The position numbers and the translations under genes were made by a program. Shown piece by piece: positions 50,138 to 60,448 of a DNA stretch of 64,000 bases; position 1 is the first letter of the stretch, and each line of letters opens with the position of its first letter. Below the pieces are notes generated by a model. It saw only the letters and a list, made by a program, of their open reading frames with translations. It was not told where the DNA came from and did no database searches. The DNA is taken from contig NZ_JH636434.1 in NCBI RefSeq assembly GCF_000255655.1, positions 816,661-880,660 of the forward strand, read 5' to 3'. Origin of the DNA: Schlesneria paludicola DSM 18645. GTDB lineage: Bacteria; Planctomycetota; Planctomycetia; Planctomycetales; Planctomycetaceae.

Positions 50138-51018
50138 ATAAAACCCGAAATCGACTAATGTACTTTGGATTGGGCGCCATCCTGCTTTATGTGGTTGGCG
50201 ATTTTGTAATGCGGACCTACGTCGACGGCCCGCTCGAACAGAAGCAGGCGCGAAAAGCCCAGCTCGAAAAGAAGATTAAGGAACGCAAGAAAAAGCTGGC
50301 CGACGCGAAAGACGCCGCGAAAAAGCTGATTGTGCTCGAAAAGTCATCGTTGCCGAGCGATACCGAAGTCGCGCGTTCGCTCTACCGAGCCTGGCTGTTG
50401 GACCTGGTCGAGAAGTCGGAATTTCAGACGGCCCACGTCGATTCGGGGCCTGCGACAAGCCGCAAGGGGTTCTATGAAGCCCTCGCGTTCTCGGTGCGTG
50501 GCAAAGGAACTTTACACCAGGTCGTTCGATTTCTGTTCGACTTCTACCATGCGGGGCACCTGCACAAGATTCAGTCGCTTAGCCTGACGCCAATCGGTAA
50601 GAGCGGCGGCCTGGATGTCATCATGACGGTTGAGGCTCTCGTGCTGCCGGGGTCGGATCGCAAGAGTGAACTGTCGACCACCGTCTCGAATCGATTGAAT
50701 TTCCCGTCAATGACGGACTATGGAATCATCGCGCAGCGCAATGTGTTCGGAGCAGGCGGCGATTCGGATGCGTCTCGTCAGACGTATTTGACTGCCGTCA
50801 CCCGAGATGACGGTGAAGCCGAGGCCTGGTTCACGCTACGTGGCCAGGACAAATTGCTAAAACTACGCCAAGGCGGTCATTTCGAAGTCGGTTATGTGTC
50901 CGGCACCGTCATCGACATTCTGAATGACGATGTCGTCTTTGAATCGGTCGGGGAACGCTGGCTGATCTCGGTTGGGGAACCACTTGCCGAAGCACTGGCA
51001 CTTCCACCGGAGTTCTAA
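50134..51018 (+). CDS. PilO/GspM-like protein with GspC-like C-terminal domain
   Basis: A 294-residue protein from GTG 50134, overlapping the previous stop (GTGA). One membrane helix (residues 8-26), a coiled coil ('KKIKERKKKLADAKDAAKKL'), a PilO-like domain ('FYEALAFSVRGKGTLHQVVR'), then from about residue 195 'DYGIIAQRNVFGAGGDSD' and a small beta domain, which look like the homology region of GspC or PilP. No separate gspC is present, so this protein may contact the secretin N domains. Last gene of the operon. Confidence 0.82.
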   Translation: MNKTRNRLMYFGLGAILLYVVGDFVMRTYVDGPLEQKQARKAQLEKKIKERKKKLADAKDAAKKLIVLEKSSLPSDTEVARSLYRAWLLDLVEKSEFQTAHVDSGPATSRKGFYEALAFSVRGKGTLHQVVRFLFDFYHAGHLHKIQSLSLTPIGKSGGLDVIMTVEALVLPGSDRKSELSTTVSNRLNFPSMTDYGIIAQRNVFGAGGDSDASRQTYLTAVTRDDGEAEAWFTLRGQDKLLKLRQGGHFEVGYVSGTVIDILNDDVVFESVGERWLISVGEPLAEALALPPEF

Positions 51019-51132
51019 CCCGTCACATGCGGGATTCGTTGCGGAAATTCATCGAATATGGGCACGTCGTCAGACGAGAGGAAGTTGAACGACGTCCCGT
51101 GTTGAAAACGGCGGGTCGCCCCACGATCGCAC

Positions 51133-52167
51133 CTACTCGATCCACTGGAGCGTGCCGTCTTTGTCCTGTGTGCGGATGACGTTCGCAATTTCTCGGCGTG
51201 CCTGTTCGACCTTTGACGGCGAGAGGGAACTGATCAGTTCCATTTCTTCGGTCAATGTCGCTCGCACACGTTCGGACAAGTTCTTCATGACCTTCTCGAC
51301 CAGATCTTCTGGCGCCGTCTTCAGTGCCAGCGCGACGACCTTGAGTTCGAGTTGAGTCAGCAGCTTTTGAACCGACCGATCCTGGATGCGCATGATGTCG
51401 GCGTAGTCGTACAGATTGTCGTCGATCTGTGTTGCCAGTTCCTCATCCTGCTCCATCAACGCTTCCATCAACCGTAGCCGCTCTTCGCGTTCCACCAACT
51501 GCAGAATACCGATCAGGGTCTTGAACCGGCTGTCCTGTTCTTCCAGGCTCGATTCGTCCATTGTGGAACAAACATCGGCGACCGCTTTTAGCACCCGTTG
51601 AGTCACCGCGGGGTGAATCGACGACTTTGCGGCCAGCATCATGAAGATCTGCTGACGTTGCTCGGCCGGAAGTTTCTCCAGAACTCGGCCAGTGAACTCC
51701 ATCGGCAACTCGCGCAGGACCAGTGCCGTGGTGCGAAGTGTTTCCCGCTGGAGCGCGGCGGCGACGACGGCGGGAGGGGTGCTCGTCAATTGATCCATGA
51801 CATCCGACGCAGATGTCTCGCTATCCTCGTCGTCCGTACCGGCCCCGCCTGCCGCCAAGTCATGGTAGCCCGGCACGTTGCCCGCGGCGCTACCCTGAGC
51901 GTAACGCGCGACATCCTGCAGACGTTCGAGCTCCGGTGAACCGCGCAGCGATTCTCGAACCTCCTGCTGCATTTCACGAAATTCTTGCATCACCAACTCG
52001 TCGAGTTCCGCCAAATCTGTGCGGCTTCCGACGGCGTCCATCGCCTTTCGCAGGATGTCCGAAGTCTCCACCCCCAAGATGTCGAAAACCTTCGACAGAG
52101 ACGGCGGCGACAAACGTCGCAGCAGAATCGCCGCCTTCTCGAGATTCGTGGGTGGGTTCAGGACCAT
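51133..52167 (-). CDS. fliG: Divergent flagellar motor switch protein FliG
   Basis: C-ring protein that meets the stator. The 344-residue protein has the N-domain ('LEKAAILLRRLSPPSLSKVF'), an acidic linker around 105-125, the ARM-M part with 'ALQRETLRTTALVLRELP' where most FliG have an EHPQ motif (here ETLR, 142-145), and a C-domain with the charged torque helix ('MRIQDRSVQKLLTQLELKVV', 'LSERVRATLTEEMELIS'). It is separated from the other switch genes by the whole T2SS region. Converges on the T2SS operon end. Confidence 0.9.
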   Translation of the reverse strand: MVLNPPTNLEKAAILLRRLSPPSLSKVFDILGVETSDILRKAMDAVGSRTDLAELDELVMQEFREMQQEVRESLRGSPELERLQDVARYAQGSAAGNVPGYHDLAAGGAGTDDEDSETSASDVMDQLTSTPPAVVAAALQRETLRTTALVLRELPMEFTGRVLEKLPAEQRQQIFMMLAAKSSIHPAVTQRVLKAVADVCSTMDESSLEEQDSRFKTLIGILQLVEREERLRLMEALMEQDEELATQIDDNLYDYADIMRIQDRSVQKLLTQLELKVVALALKTAPEDLVEKVMKNLSERVRATLTEEMELISSLSPSKVEQARREIANVIRTQDKDGTLQWIE

Positions 52168-52577
52168 CGCCAGAGCGTTCCGTGGAGCAAGGAAACCAGT
52201 GTTCGGACGTGATCAGCACTCGTCGCGCGCGGCGCGATCTCCTATCAAATCTGGTCAACGGAGGTTTACCATTCCCCGCCATTTAGGGGAAGACGTCTGT
52301 GCAAAGGCACTATGAACGTGGAAAGCTGGGGAAGATATTGCCAACTTGGGCAATTAGCGTTGCGAAATGACTGGCGATGAGCCGCGCCAGTTTGGTCGCG
52401 TCGTGGCAATGACGACTCGACCGAGCGGTCTCAAGACACCGTCTCGAAGGGCGACGCACTAGATGGCGCGTCCGGCCGCGGGGGGCGGCCGGGGCAGGAC
52501 GAGCGAACGCTAGACGCCCCGAGGGGGTCCGACGAGACACTCCAATCTCGAGAAGACAACTCGTTCGATTGATTTTC
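52168..52577. other. Gap between the Gly/Tyr-rich gene and fliG
   Basis: A 410-bp non-coding stretch. It holds the GC hairpin listed at 52473-52493 and, nearer fliG, presumably the fliG promoter, which I could not pin down. Open frames here are out-of-frame and Arg-rich and I reject them. Confidence 0.45.
52473..52493 (-). terminator. GC-rich hairpin after the Gly/Tyr-rich gene
   Basis: CCGGCCGC, five G, GCGGCCGG: a perfect 8-bp all-GC stem, 85 bp past the stop of the 409-residue gene on the minus strand. No T tract follows, so it may pause or protect rather than terminate. Confidence 0.45.
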
Positions 52578-53807
52578 TCAGCGAGCCGAATTGTGGAATG
52601 CCAGCGGAATCGGATCGTGACTCAGTTGGGGCAAGCTGAGAGAATCGCGCCGCACGACCGGTGGTGGATCTGGCGTCGGCTTGGGTGATTCGAAAGGGGG
52701 AGACGACGGTAAAGTCTTCAATGTTTCCGTAACGGGAGTGAGCAACACCTGCAGATGATCCTGAGGTCCTGGCAGCCGCACTGCCGCTTCGATGATTTCT
52801 GTGGATCGCCCATCGCGATTGGAACGCAGCAACAGCCCCAACAGAAACAACCGATCCTGGTCGCGCAGATCGCTCTTCGTCCATCGCGCCACGTCATTGA
52901 TCAGATCCGTTCGAACTTGGACGCTTTCCGCACCCAAGAGGTCCTCAAGGATTGGACCAGCACTGACCGTCGTGGGATCAAGTGTGATTCCGCGTTTGAA
53001 TTGTTGCGCGGCCTGAGAGTAGAGCCCCAGCATGGCGCTCGCAAATCCCATCCGAACCTGAATGTCAGGTCGATCCGACAGGAGCGCCGCATTTCGATAG
53101 TTGATGTACGCCTGCGCCCACTGCCTATTACGCAGATTGACATCACCGTAAGTTTTAATGTCATTGTCACGTTGAATCGCGGCCAGATCGAGATCCGTCA
53201 ATTCGGGTTCGATCGCGTCATCCTCGACGTCGGGCGACTGCTTCGTAAGCGACGTGGTCCGCGTCAAATTGACTTCCGATTGTTTGACTTTGGACGGTGG
53301 CGCGGGCTGACGAGCCGCCGCGGTATTCGGAACAGGCGCGACAGATGGGGCCCATGCCTGAGCATTGTTCGTGCGTGCTGGGGTTGACGATGCCAAACCA
53401 AATTCCATCGGCCCCGGCAAACGGGCCGCGTATCCAAACGGGTTCATGTAGACGCCGGCCCCCAATGGAGCAGGAAAAGGAAATCCATAAAGGCTTGAGA
53501 TTCCCTCACGACTATTGGCGGGAAGTGATCCCCCCAGAGAGAGCCCCGGTCCTGACCACCCCCATCCTCCACCGTACCCTCCTCCATATCCCCCATAACC
53601 GCCGTAGCCATAGCCACCGTATCCTCCATACCCGCCGTAGCCGCCATATCCACCACCCCATCCTCCGCCCCAGTAACGTGGGAAGTACATCTGGTATTGG
53701 TATTCCACGTTGGCTTGCATAGGCGTCTGCGCCAACGCGTTCGGCAACAAAGCGTCGATGCTCGTAAGCGTGAGAATCGCGAGAAACATCAAGTGGTGAA
53801 GTCGCAT
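52578..53807 (-). CDS. Exported Gly/Tyr-rich TPR protein
   Basis: A 409-residue protein with a signal peptide (ends near 'NALAQT'), an extraordinary Gly/Tyr/Trp stretch at residues 46-88 made of GGY and GGYGGYG repeats, a Pro/Ala/Ser linker, and a helical region with TPR pattern ('NLRNRQWAQAYINYRNAALL', 'MLGLYSQAAQQFKRGITLDP'). The tail is Pro-rich. Gly/Tyr-rich segments occur in adhesive or cell-wall proteins; planctomycetes have many exported proteins of this look. Function unknown; fliG lies downstream on the same strand. Confidence 0.8.
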   Translation of the reverse strand: MRLHHLMFLAILTLTSIDALLPNALAQTPMQANVEYQYQMYFPRYWGGGWGGGYGGYGGYGGYGGYGYGGYGGYGGGYGGGWGWSGPGLSLGGSLPANSREGISSLYGFPFPAPLGAGVYMNPFGYAARLPGPMEFGLASSTPARTNNAQAWAPSVAPVPNTAAARQPAPPSKVKQSEVNLTRTTSLTKQSPDVEDDAIEPELTDLDLAAIQRDNDIKTYGDVNLRNRQWAQAYINYRNAALLSDRPDIQVRMGFASAMLGLYSQAAQQFKRGITLDPTTVSAGPILEDLLGAESVQVRTDLINDVARWTKSDLRDQDRLFLLGLLLRSNRDGRSTEIIEAAVRLPGPQDHLQVLLTPVTETLKTLPSSPPFESPKPTPDPPPVVRRDSLSLPQLSHDPIPLAFHNSAR

Positions 53808-54237
53808 GGCTAACCTGTCTTTCCGCTCAAATCAGGACACCATTTGATTGTTTGTGTCGTACGGGGGCAGGGTCAACGAGCGATTCGCAAATCAGGAAAA
53901 AAACAAACGACATTCCAATGCGACTCGGCAATGTTGCAGGTCAAACCGAACGAGCGAGCATGTTTCCTTTTGGCATCATTGCCCGCCTTCGGAACTCGGT
54001 TCAGCACGAGAAAAGATGCGGTTCGACGTCGTGAGATAGGATTGAACCTGATATCATGCGACCCACAGTTTTCCGGGCCACGTGCCCCCTCATTCCCTAG
54101 CAGCCTGTTGAAGTAAGGGGGACCGGCACCTTGGCATTGACGATGTCATGGCGTTTTTTAAGCTCGCCGGAGCCAGTCCCCGTTACTTCTACCGACTGCT
54201 AGTTCCCTCCTTTTTGAATTCTCGGCACTAATACGAC
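53808..54237. other. Gap upstream of hisA holding a MITE-like element
   Basis: A 430-bp region between divergent genes. Its right quarter is the palindromic element at 54097-54202, which ends 35 bp before the hisA start. The left part holds only short frames in two or three phases with no domain content. Confidence 0.5.
54097..54202. repeat. 106-bp palindromic MITE-like element
   Basis: The two ends are inverted repeats of about 34 bases with about six mismatches: left arm starts CTAGCAGCCTGTTGAAGTAA, and the complement of the right arm starts CTAGCAGTCGGTAGAAGTAA; both go on to GGGGAC. The core includes CATGGCGTTTTTT. The ends share CTAG, which may be a target duplication or part of the palindrome. 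A second, shorter copy lies at 24795-24857. No transposase is in the window. Confidence 0.75.
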
Positions 54238-54972
54238 ATGGAAATTCTGCCAGCGATTGATCTGCGAGGTGGCTGCTGCGTGCGGCTGCGACAAGGCGAC
54301 TACGCTCAGGAAACGATCTTCGGCGACAATCCCGCCGAAATGGCCAAACGCTGGGAGGCCGAAGGTGCCACTCGATTGCATCTCGTCGATCTCGATGGAG
54401 CCAAAGCTGGCAAACCGGTGAACGTGGCAGCCATTCAATCGATCGTCGACGCGATCTCCATTCCCTGCGAACTGGGCGGCGGACTGCGAGACGTCGATTC
54501 AATTCGCGCGATGCTGGACATCGGTATCGATCGGGCCATCATCGGGACTCAGGCACTGAAGCAACCTGACTGGTTCCGTGAGATGGTTCAGCAATTTCCT
54601 GGACATGTCGCACTGGGTCTTGACGCGCGAAACGGGATGGTCGCGACAGCGGGCTGGCTGGATGTCTCGCAAACAAAAGCGATCGAGCTTGCGCGTCAGT
54701 TCGTCGGCCTTGATCTCGCAGCGGTGATCTATACCAACATCGCCAATGACGGAATGATGCAAGGCGTCGATGAAGGCACGATCCAGGATATGCTGGACTT
54801 GGCGGCCTTGGGACTTCCGGTGATCGCTTCCGGCGGAGTCAGCACGCTCACCGATGTCGAGCGCCTGACCGCCGTCTCGCGGACGCAGCCAAAACTCATC
54901 GGTGCCATTGTGGGCCGCGCCATCTACGAAGGCACGATCCGCGTTGCGGATGCCGTACGGATTGCAGGATAA
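54238..54972 (+). CDS. hisA: Phosphoribosyl-formimino-AICAR ribotide isomerase
   Basis: Fourth step of histidine synthesis, an Amadori rearrangement. The 244-residue TIM barrel has the catalytic Asp8 ('[10 protein letters not shown]') and Asp129 ('ALGLDARNG'), 'ELGGGLRD' and 'VIASGGVST' phosphate loops. Length is normal. No other his gene lies near, so the pathway is scattered. Its promoter region has been invaded by the palindromic element 35 bp upstream. Confidence 0.96.
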   Translation: MEILPAIDLRGGCCVRLRQGDYAQETIFGDNPAEMAKRWEAEGATRLHLVDLDGAKAGKPVNVAAIQSIVDAISIPCELGGGLRDVDSIRAMLDIGIDRAIIGTQALKQPDWFREMVQQFPGHVALGLDARNGMVATAGWLDVSQTKAIELARQFVGLDLAAVIYTNIANDGMMQGVDEGTIQDMLDLAALGLPVIASGGVSTLTDVERLTAVSRTQPKLIGAIVGRAIYEGTIRVADAVRIAG

Positions 54973-55084
54973 ACGGTGGATCGAAATCGTGTCGCGAGCG
55001 GTTCGATCCCAGACCGAATCTGTCAGAGAGGTCTGTAGCCGTTCACAGGGCAGAAAGGTCTTCGACTCTTATCACGGTGCATGC

Positions 55085-56860
55085 ATGAAGTCGTCCTGGG
55101 GATTCCGTCTCGTTCTCGTCACCACACTCGGCGCAGGCTGGACCGCAACAGGTCATGCGCAGTCCGCGCTCGATGGCGGGAGCGGCGTCAGCAATTCCAA
55201 ATCGATCTCCGTGAATCCACCAACCGCACAGGCCTCGTTCGCGGAAATCGCATTTCGCAACGGTGCCGTTTATACCGTCGACGCGGCCCGCAGTTGGGCC
55301 GAGGCGGTCGCCGTTCGCGATGGCCGAATCGTTTACGTTGGCCCGGACATCGGCCTGACGAAATGGATTGGTCCGAACACGCGCAGCATTGATCTGAAAG
55401 GCAAAATGTTGCTGCCTGGATTCCACGATTCTCATGTTCATCTGCTTGGCGGTGGAATCGAGCTGGGCGAATGTAACGTCAACGGAATGACGACCGTTGA
55501 GCAGATTCTCGAGGCGGTCAAAACGTACGCCGCCATGCATCCAGATAAGAAGTGGATCCGTGGTGGTGGCTGGCCGCTGACACTTGAAGACGGAAATCCG
55601 AGGAAGGAACTGCTGGATCAGGTCATTTCTGACCGACCTGTGATCCTTGAGGCTTTCGATGGACATTCGTCGTGGGCCAACTCCAAGGCTCTGGAAATCG
55701 GTGGCATCACCAAAAGTACCCCTGATCCACCACGCGGTCGAATCGAACGCGATCCAAAGACCGGCGAACCCTCGGGGACGTTGCGTGAATCCGCCATACG
55801 GCTCGTCACCAACAAGATTTCTCCCTATACGCACGAGGAAAATCTCCGCGGCCTGCGACGCGGCCTGAAGCTCGCTGGACAACTCGGAATCACCTCGATT
55901 CAAGAAGCCTCGGTCGCAGAGCATCATTTGAAGGCCTTCACCGAAGTCGATCAGGCTGGCGAACTGACCGTTCGAACGGTTGCAGCGATGAAAATCGAGC
56001 CCGCCACATTCACCGGACAGCTTCCACAGTTCGTCAAATGGCGCGACAAATTTCGAAGCAAGCGGCTACGCGCCACTTCAATCAAGATCTTTCTGGATGG
56101 CGTCATCGAATCCCGAACGGCGGCCGTGATTGAACCCTATCTCGGTGGAGGGCAAGATCGCGGATGGCTCAATCTCGAGCCGGATGTCCTTAAGCCGCTC
56201 GCTGCTGAACTTGACCGACTTGGATTTCAGATCCACGTTCACGCCATCGGCGATCGTGCCATCCAAGCCACATTGGACGCGTTTGAATTCGCGCGGCACT
56301 GCAACGGATCTCGTGATTCGCGACACCACATTGCTCACCTTGAGCTGTTCGATCCACCAGATCTCGTACGATTTCGTCGCCTGGGTGTGATTGCCAATTT
56401 CCAGTCACTTTGGGCCAGCGCCGATCTCTATATCCTGAAAATGACAGAACCAATTCTTGGTCCCGAACGTTCGCGATGGCTCTATCCGATTCGCAGCGTC
56501 GCAAATACCGGAGCCATGATCGTCGGCGGCAGCGACTGGTCCGTGACCTCCATGAATCCGCTCGACGCCATTCAAGTTGCCGTGACACGTCGGGATCTTG
56601 ATGACGAACCAGGTGCTCCCTGGATTCCAGAAGAAGTCGTCGATCTGCCGCTGATGATCGCCGCGTATACAATTAACGGAGCGTTTGTGAATTTCCAGGA
56701 GCACGAAACGGGTTCCATCGAAGTGGGAAAATCGGCCGATTTGATTGTGCTCGACAAAAACCTGTTCGAACTGCCGCGACACGAAATTCACAAAGCAAAA
56801 GTGTTGTTGACCCTGCTGGAAGGTCAAGAAATTTACTCGTCTTTGGCAACCGCACCATGA
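55085..56860 (+). CDS. Exported amidohydrolase (YtcJ-like)
   Basis: Metal-dependent hydrolase of 591 residues with a signal peptide (ends near 'TGHAQS'), placing it in the periplasm. Metal site residues: HxH in '[12 protein letters not shown]', His in '[10 protein letters not shown]', His in '[11 protein letters not shown]', Asp in '[13 protein letters not shown]'. The domain order and '[19 protein letters not shown]' match the amidohydrolase-3/YtcJ group (exoenzyme-regulator AepA-like). Start ATG 55085 gives the signal peptide. It overlaps prpB by 4 bp, so it is probably cotranscribed. Substrate unknown. Confidence 0.88.
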   Translation: MKSSWGFRLVLVTTLGAGWTATGHAQSALDGGSGVSNSKSISVNPPTAQASFAEIAFRNGAVYTVDAARSWAEAVAVRDGRIVYVGPDIGLTKWIGPNTRSIDLKGKMLLPGFHDSHVHLLGGGIELGECNVNGMTTVEQILEAVKTYAAMHPDKKWIRGGGWPLTLEDGNPRKELLDQVISDRPVILEAFDGHSSWANSKALEIGGITKSTPDPPRGRIERDPKTGEPSGTLRESAIRLVTNKISPYTHEENLRGLRRGLKLAGQLGITSIQEASVAEHHLKAFTEVDQAGELTVRTVAAMKIEPATFTGQLPQFVKWRDKFRSKRLRATSIKIFLDGVIESRTAAVIEPYLGGGQDRGWLNLEPDVLKPLAAELDRLGFQIHVHAIGDRAIQATLDAFEFARHCNGSRDSRHHIAHLELFDPPDLVRFRRLGVIANFQSLWASADLYILKMTEPILGPERSRWLYPIRSVANTGAMIVGGSDWSVTSMNPLDAIQVAVTRRDLDDEPGAPWIPEEVVDLPLMIAAYTINGAFVNFQEHETGSIEVGKSADLIVLDKNLFELPRHEIHKAKVLLTLLEGQEIYSSLATAP

Positions 56861-57753
56861 CTTCCTTGGCATCCAACTCCCCCGGTTCGCAGTTTCGGCT
56901 GGCCGTCGAAACTGAAAAACCACTTCAAATCGCGGGAGCCATCAACGCATACGTTGCTCGAATGGCCGAAGCGTGTGGTTTTCGCGCCTTGTATCTATCG
57001 GGGGGTGGAGTCGCCGCCAATTCCCTGGGGATGCCCGATTTGGGCATCAGCACGATGGACGACGTGTTGATTGATGTTCGCAGGATCACCGAAGTAACGT
57101 CGCTGCCACTGCTGGTCGACATCGACACGGGCTGGGGTGGTGCCTTCAACATCGGTCGGACGATTCGCTCGATGATCAAAGCCGGGGCGGCGGCCGTTCA
57201 TATCGAAGATCAGGTTGGAACGAAACGCTGCGGACATCGGCCCGGAAAAGAACTTGTGAGCCAGACGGAGATGGTCGACCGCATCAAATCGGCCGTCGAT
57301 GCGCGGACCGACACGAAGTTTGTCATCATGGCCAGAACTGATGCGCTGGCAGTGGAAGGATTCGAGGCATCGATCGAACGAGCCGCCTCGTACGTCGCCG
57401 CAGGGGCCGACATGATCTTTCCGGAAGCGATCACCGACCTGGCCATGTATCAGAAATTCAAAGCCGCCGTACAGGTTCCCATTCTCGCGAACATCACCGA
57501 ATTCGGACAGACGCCACTGTTCACCAGCGCCGAGCTAGGTGCCAATGGCGTCGATATGATGCTTTATTGTTGTTCAGCCTATCGAGCGATGAATGCTGCG
57601 GCATTAAAGGTCTATCAGACCATTCGGGCCGAAGGGACCCAGAAGAGCGTCGTGTCGCTGATGCAAACCCGCGCCGACTTGTACCAGTATCTCGACTATC
57701 ATGCCTATGAGCAAAAACTGGACGCGTTGTTCGCCAAATCCAAACCGGAATGA
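56857..57753 (+). CDS. prpB: Methylisocitrate lyase
   Basis: Splits 2-methylisocitrate to pyruvate and succinate, the last step of the methylcitrate cycle. The 298-residue protein has the signature KRCGHR (about residues 122-127), Mg-binding 'DIDTGWGG', '[13 protein letters not shown]' and '[11 protein letters not shown]'. Length matches PrpB rather than the longer isocitrate lyase. Overlaps the amidohydrolase (ATGA) and prpC (ATGA). Confidence 0.95.
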   Translation: MTSLASNSPGSQFRLAVETEKPLQIAGAINAYVARMAEACGFRALYLSGGGVAANSLGMPDLGISTMDDVLIDVRRITEVTSLPLLVDIDTGWGGAFNIGRTIRSMIKAGAAAVHIEDQVGTKRCGHRPGKELVSQTEMVDRIKSAVDARTDTKFVIMARTDALAVEGFEASIERAASYVAAGADMIFPEAITDLAMYQKFKAAVQVPILANITEFGQTPLFTSAELGANGVDMMLYCCSAYRAMNAAALKVYQTIRAEGTQKSVVSLMQTRADLYQYLDYHAYEQKLDALFAKSKPE

Positions 57754-58910
57754 CCCACATCATGACTGAACCCACGACGACGCTAAAACCCAAAAAGTCA
57801 GTGGCCCTTTCCGGTGTGGTGGCGGGAAATACATCGCTCTGCTCCGTCGGGCGCAGTGGCAATGATTTGCACTATCGCGGCTACGACATTCTGGATCTCG
57901 CCACACGCTGCGAATTCGAAGAAGTGGCATTCCTGCTGGTGCACGGATCGTTGCCGAATCCCGCTCAGTTACGTGTCTACAAACAGAAGCTCAAATCAAA
58001 TCGAGGTTTGCCCTCAACTGTCAGGCAAGTTCTCGAGGCACTGCCCGCCGCATCGCATCCGATGGACGTGCTTCGCACAGGTGTCTCGACTTTGGGTTGC
58101 ACCTTGCCCGAGCGCGAAAGTCACGACGTGGCAGGCGCCCGCGACATCGCGGATCGATTGCTGGGTTCGCTGACGTCGATGCTCTTGTATTGGTATCACG
58201 TTTCTCACAATGGTCGTCGCATTGACGTCGAAACCGATGATGAGTCCATCGGCGGACATTTCCTGCACTTGCTTCACGGCACCGTACCGTCAGAGTCGCA
58301 CGTGCGTGCGATGCAGACGTCACTCATCCTGTATGCCGAACACGAATTCAACGCGTCGACATTCGCGACGCGGGTCGTCGCGGGAACGGGGTCGGATTTC
58401 TATTCCGCGATTACGGCCGGAATCGGCGCCCTGCGCGGCCCAAAGCATGGCGGCGCGAATGAATATGCGTTCGAGATCCAACAGCGGTATGCCGATCCCG
58501 ATCAGGCAGAGCAAGATATCGTCCAGCGTGTTGGCAATCGCGAAGTCATTATTGGATTTGGACACCCTGTCTACACCGTCGCTGACCCGCGCAATCAAAT
58601 CATCAAAGATGTCGCGAACCGCTTGTCGAACGAAGTGGGTGATTCTCGCATGTTCGAGATCGCCGCACGCATTGAATCGGTCATGTGGCGTGAAAAGAAG
58701 ATGTTTCCGAATCTCGATTGGTTCAGCGCCGTCTCGTACTATGTGATGGGTGTCCCCACGTCGATGTTCACGCCCTTGTTCGTAATCGCCCGTGCATCCG
58801 GCTGGAGCGCTCACATTATCGAGCAGCGGATCGACAACAAGATCATTCGCCCCAGCGCCAATTACATCGGCCCAGATGACCAGGAGTTTGTTTCCCTTGA
58901 GCAGAGATGA
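57750..58910 (+). CDS. prpC: 2-methylcitrate synthase
   Basis: Condenses propionyl-CoA with oxaloacetate. The 386-residue citrate-synthase-fold protein has the catalytic His in '[11 protein letters not shown]', '[13 protein letters not shown]' and Asp in '[16 protein letters not shown]'. Short type, as for PrpC/type II citrate synthase of Gram-positives; operon context with prpB and prpD decides for methylcitrate synthase. ATG 57750 overlaps the prpB stop (ATGA); a second ATG at 57762 is possible. Confidence 0.93.
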   Translation: MTHIMTEPTTTLKPKKSVALSGVVAGNTSLCSVGRSGNDLHYRGYDILDLATRCEFEEVAFLLVHGSLPNPAQLRVYKQKLKSNRGLPSTVRQVLEALPAASHPMDVLRTGVSTLGCTLPERESHDVAGARDIADRLLGSLTSMLLYWYHVSHNGRRIDVETDDESIGGHFLHLLHGTVPSESHVRAMQTSLILYAEHEFNASTFATRVVAGTGSDFYSAITAGIGALRGPKHGGANEYAFEIQQRYADPDQAEQDIVQRVGNREVIIGFGHPVYTVADPRNQIIKDVANRLSNEVGDSRMFEIAARIESVMWREKKMFPNLDWFSAVSYYVMGVPTSMFTPLFVIARASGWSAHIIEQRIDNKIIRPSANYIGPDDQEFVSLEQR

Positions 58911-60351
58911 CCTGACTTCGACTGTGCGTCCCGCGCCCGATCAACTTTTCCAGCAGATCGCCGACTACACGCTGGCGGTTGATAAGATCACCAGCGACGA
59001 AGCGTTCGAGACGGCGCGATTGTGTTTGATCGACACACTGGGCTGCGGGCTGCTGGCGCTCAATTATCCTGCCTGCGTCAAACTGCTTGGCCCCATTGTT
59101 CCCGGCGCAACGATGCCCGGCCGTGGTGCGCGTGTGCCGGGAACACCGCACGAACTAGAACCGGTCCAGGCGGCGTTCAATATCGGCGCGATGGTTCGTT
59201 GGCTCGACTTCAACGATACCTGGCTGGCAGCCGAATGGGGTCACCCGTCGGACAATCTGGGTGGAATCCTCGCGGTCGCGGATTATCTCGCTCGAGCTGG
59301 AACAGCATTGAAGGTGCGTGACGTCTTGATCGCAATGATTCAAGCGCACGAAATCCAAGGCGTACTCGCTCTGGAAAACAGCTTCAATCGCGTCGGACTC
59401 GACCATGTCCTCCTCGTTCGCATTGCGTCAACGGCCGTCGTGACTCGCATGTTGGGGGGATCGCGCGACCAGATCATCAATGCGCTTTCGAATGCCTTCA
59501 TCGACGGCGGCGCGTTGCGAACTTACCGTCACGCACCGAATACCGGTTCGAGAAAGAGTTGGGCCGCCGGCGATGCAACCGGCCGCGCGGTTCGACACGC
59601 ATTCATCGCCCTCAAAGGCGAGATGGGCTATCCGAGTGCGCTCACCGCGAAATTGTGGGGCTTCCAGGATGTTCTGTTCAAAGGAAACTCGGTCACCGTT
59701 CCGCCCCAGGGATTCGGTACCTACGTCATGGAACAGATCCTGTTCAAGATTTCGTTCCCTGCCGAATTCCACGCACAGACGGCCGTCGAGGCCGCGATCA
59801 CGCTGCACCCGCAAGTTGCTTCGCGAATCGATCAGATCGAACGAATCGTCATTGAAACACAGGAAAGCGGCAAACGAATCATCGACAAGACAGGTCCGCT
59901 GGCGAATCCAGCCGATCGCGATCATTGCATTCAGTACATGGTCGCTGTCCCCCTCTTGAAGGGCCAATTGACCGCGGAAGACTATGAAGATGCCATCGCC
60001 GCTGACCCGCGAATTGATGCACTACGCAGCAAGATGGACGTCATCGAAAACACCGAATTCACGAAGGACTACCTTGACGCGTCGAAGCGTTCGATCGGCA
60101 ACTCGGTTCAGGTGTTCTTCGCCGATGGTTCGAAAACATCGCGCGTTGCGGTGGAGTATCCGATTGGCCATCGGCGCAGGCGTGCTGAGGGAATTCCCGT
60201 ACTGCTTGAAAAATTCGAACGGAATTTGCGAGGACGTTTTCCCGCGAGCAAAGCAGACCCAATCCTGACACTCTGTTCCGACCGCAACAGGCTCGAGGCA
60301 ACGTCGGTCGATCGATTTATGGAGTTATTCCTCACAACGGAGTCGCCGTAG
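58876..60351 (+). CDS. prpD: 2-methylcitrate dehydratase
   Basis: Dehydrates 2-methylcitrate in the methylcitrate cycle. The protein (491 residues from ATG 58876) has the MmgE/PrpD family features: '[15 protein letters not shown]', '[20 protein letters not shown]', '[18 protein letters not shown]' and '[14 protein letters not shown]'. ATG 58876 overlaps prpC by 35 bp and has no clear ribosome site; TTG 58897 with GGAG 10 bases upstream is a good alternative. Completes a compact prpBCD operon. Confidence 0.93.
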   Translation: MTRSLFPLSRDDLTSTVRPAPDQLFQQIADYTLAVDKITSDEAFETARLCLIDTLGCGLLALNYPACVKLLGPIVPGATMPGRGARVPGTPHELEPVQAAFNIGAMVRWLDFNDTWLAAEWGHPSDNLGGILAVADYLARAGTALKVRDVLIAMIQAHEIQGVLALENSFNRVGLDHVLLVRIASTAVVTRMLGGSRDQIINALSNAFIDGGALRTYRHAPNTGSRKSWAAGDATGRAVRHAFIALKGEMGYPSALTAKLWGFQDVLFKGNSVTVPPQGFGTYVMEQILFKISFPAEFHAQTAVEAAITLHPQVASRIDQIERIVIETQESGKRIIDKTGPLANPADRDHCIQYMVAVPLLKGQLTAEDYEDAIAADPRIDALRSKMDVIENTEFTKDYLDASKRSIGNSVQVFFADGSKTSRVAVEYPIGHRRRRAEGIPVLLEKFERNLRGRFPASKADPILTLCSDRNRLEATSVDRFMELFLTTESP

Positions 60352-60448
60352 GCCGCCGACATCTGTCATATCGGCTCGCTGAATTGATGGGGATTGGCTT
60401 CGCACGAATAAGAACGAAGGGCATGTCCCCGTTGTTTCGACGGGCTTG

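Noticed and set aside
51060-51100. Possible terminator between the T2SS operon and fliG
   Set aside because: The inverted repeat has a bulge and an 18-base loop; not convincing.
53560-53670. Microsatellite or CRISPR-like repeat
   Set aside because: It is the coding tract for the Gly/Tyr-rich segment of the exported TPR protein and stays in frame.
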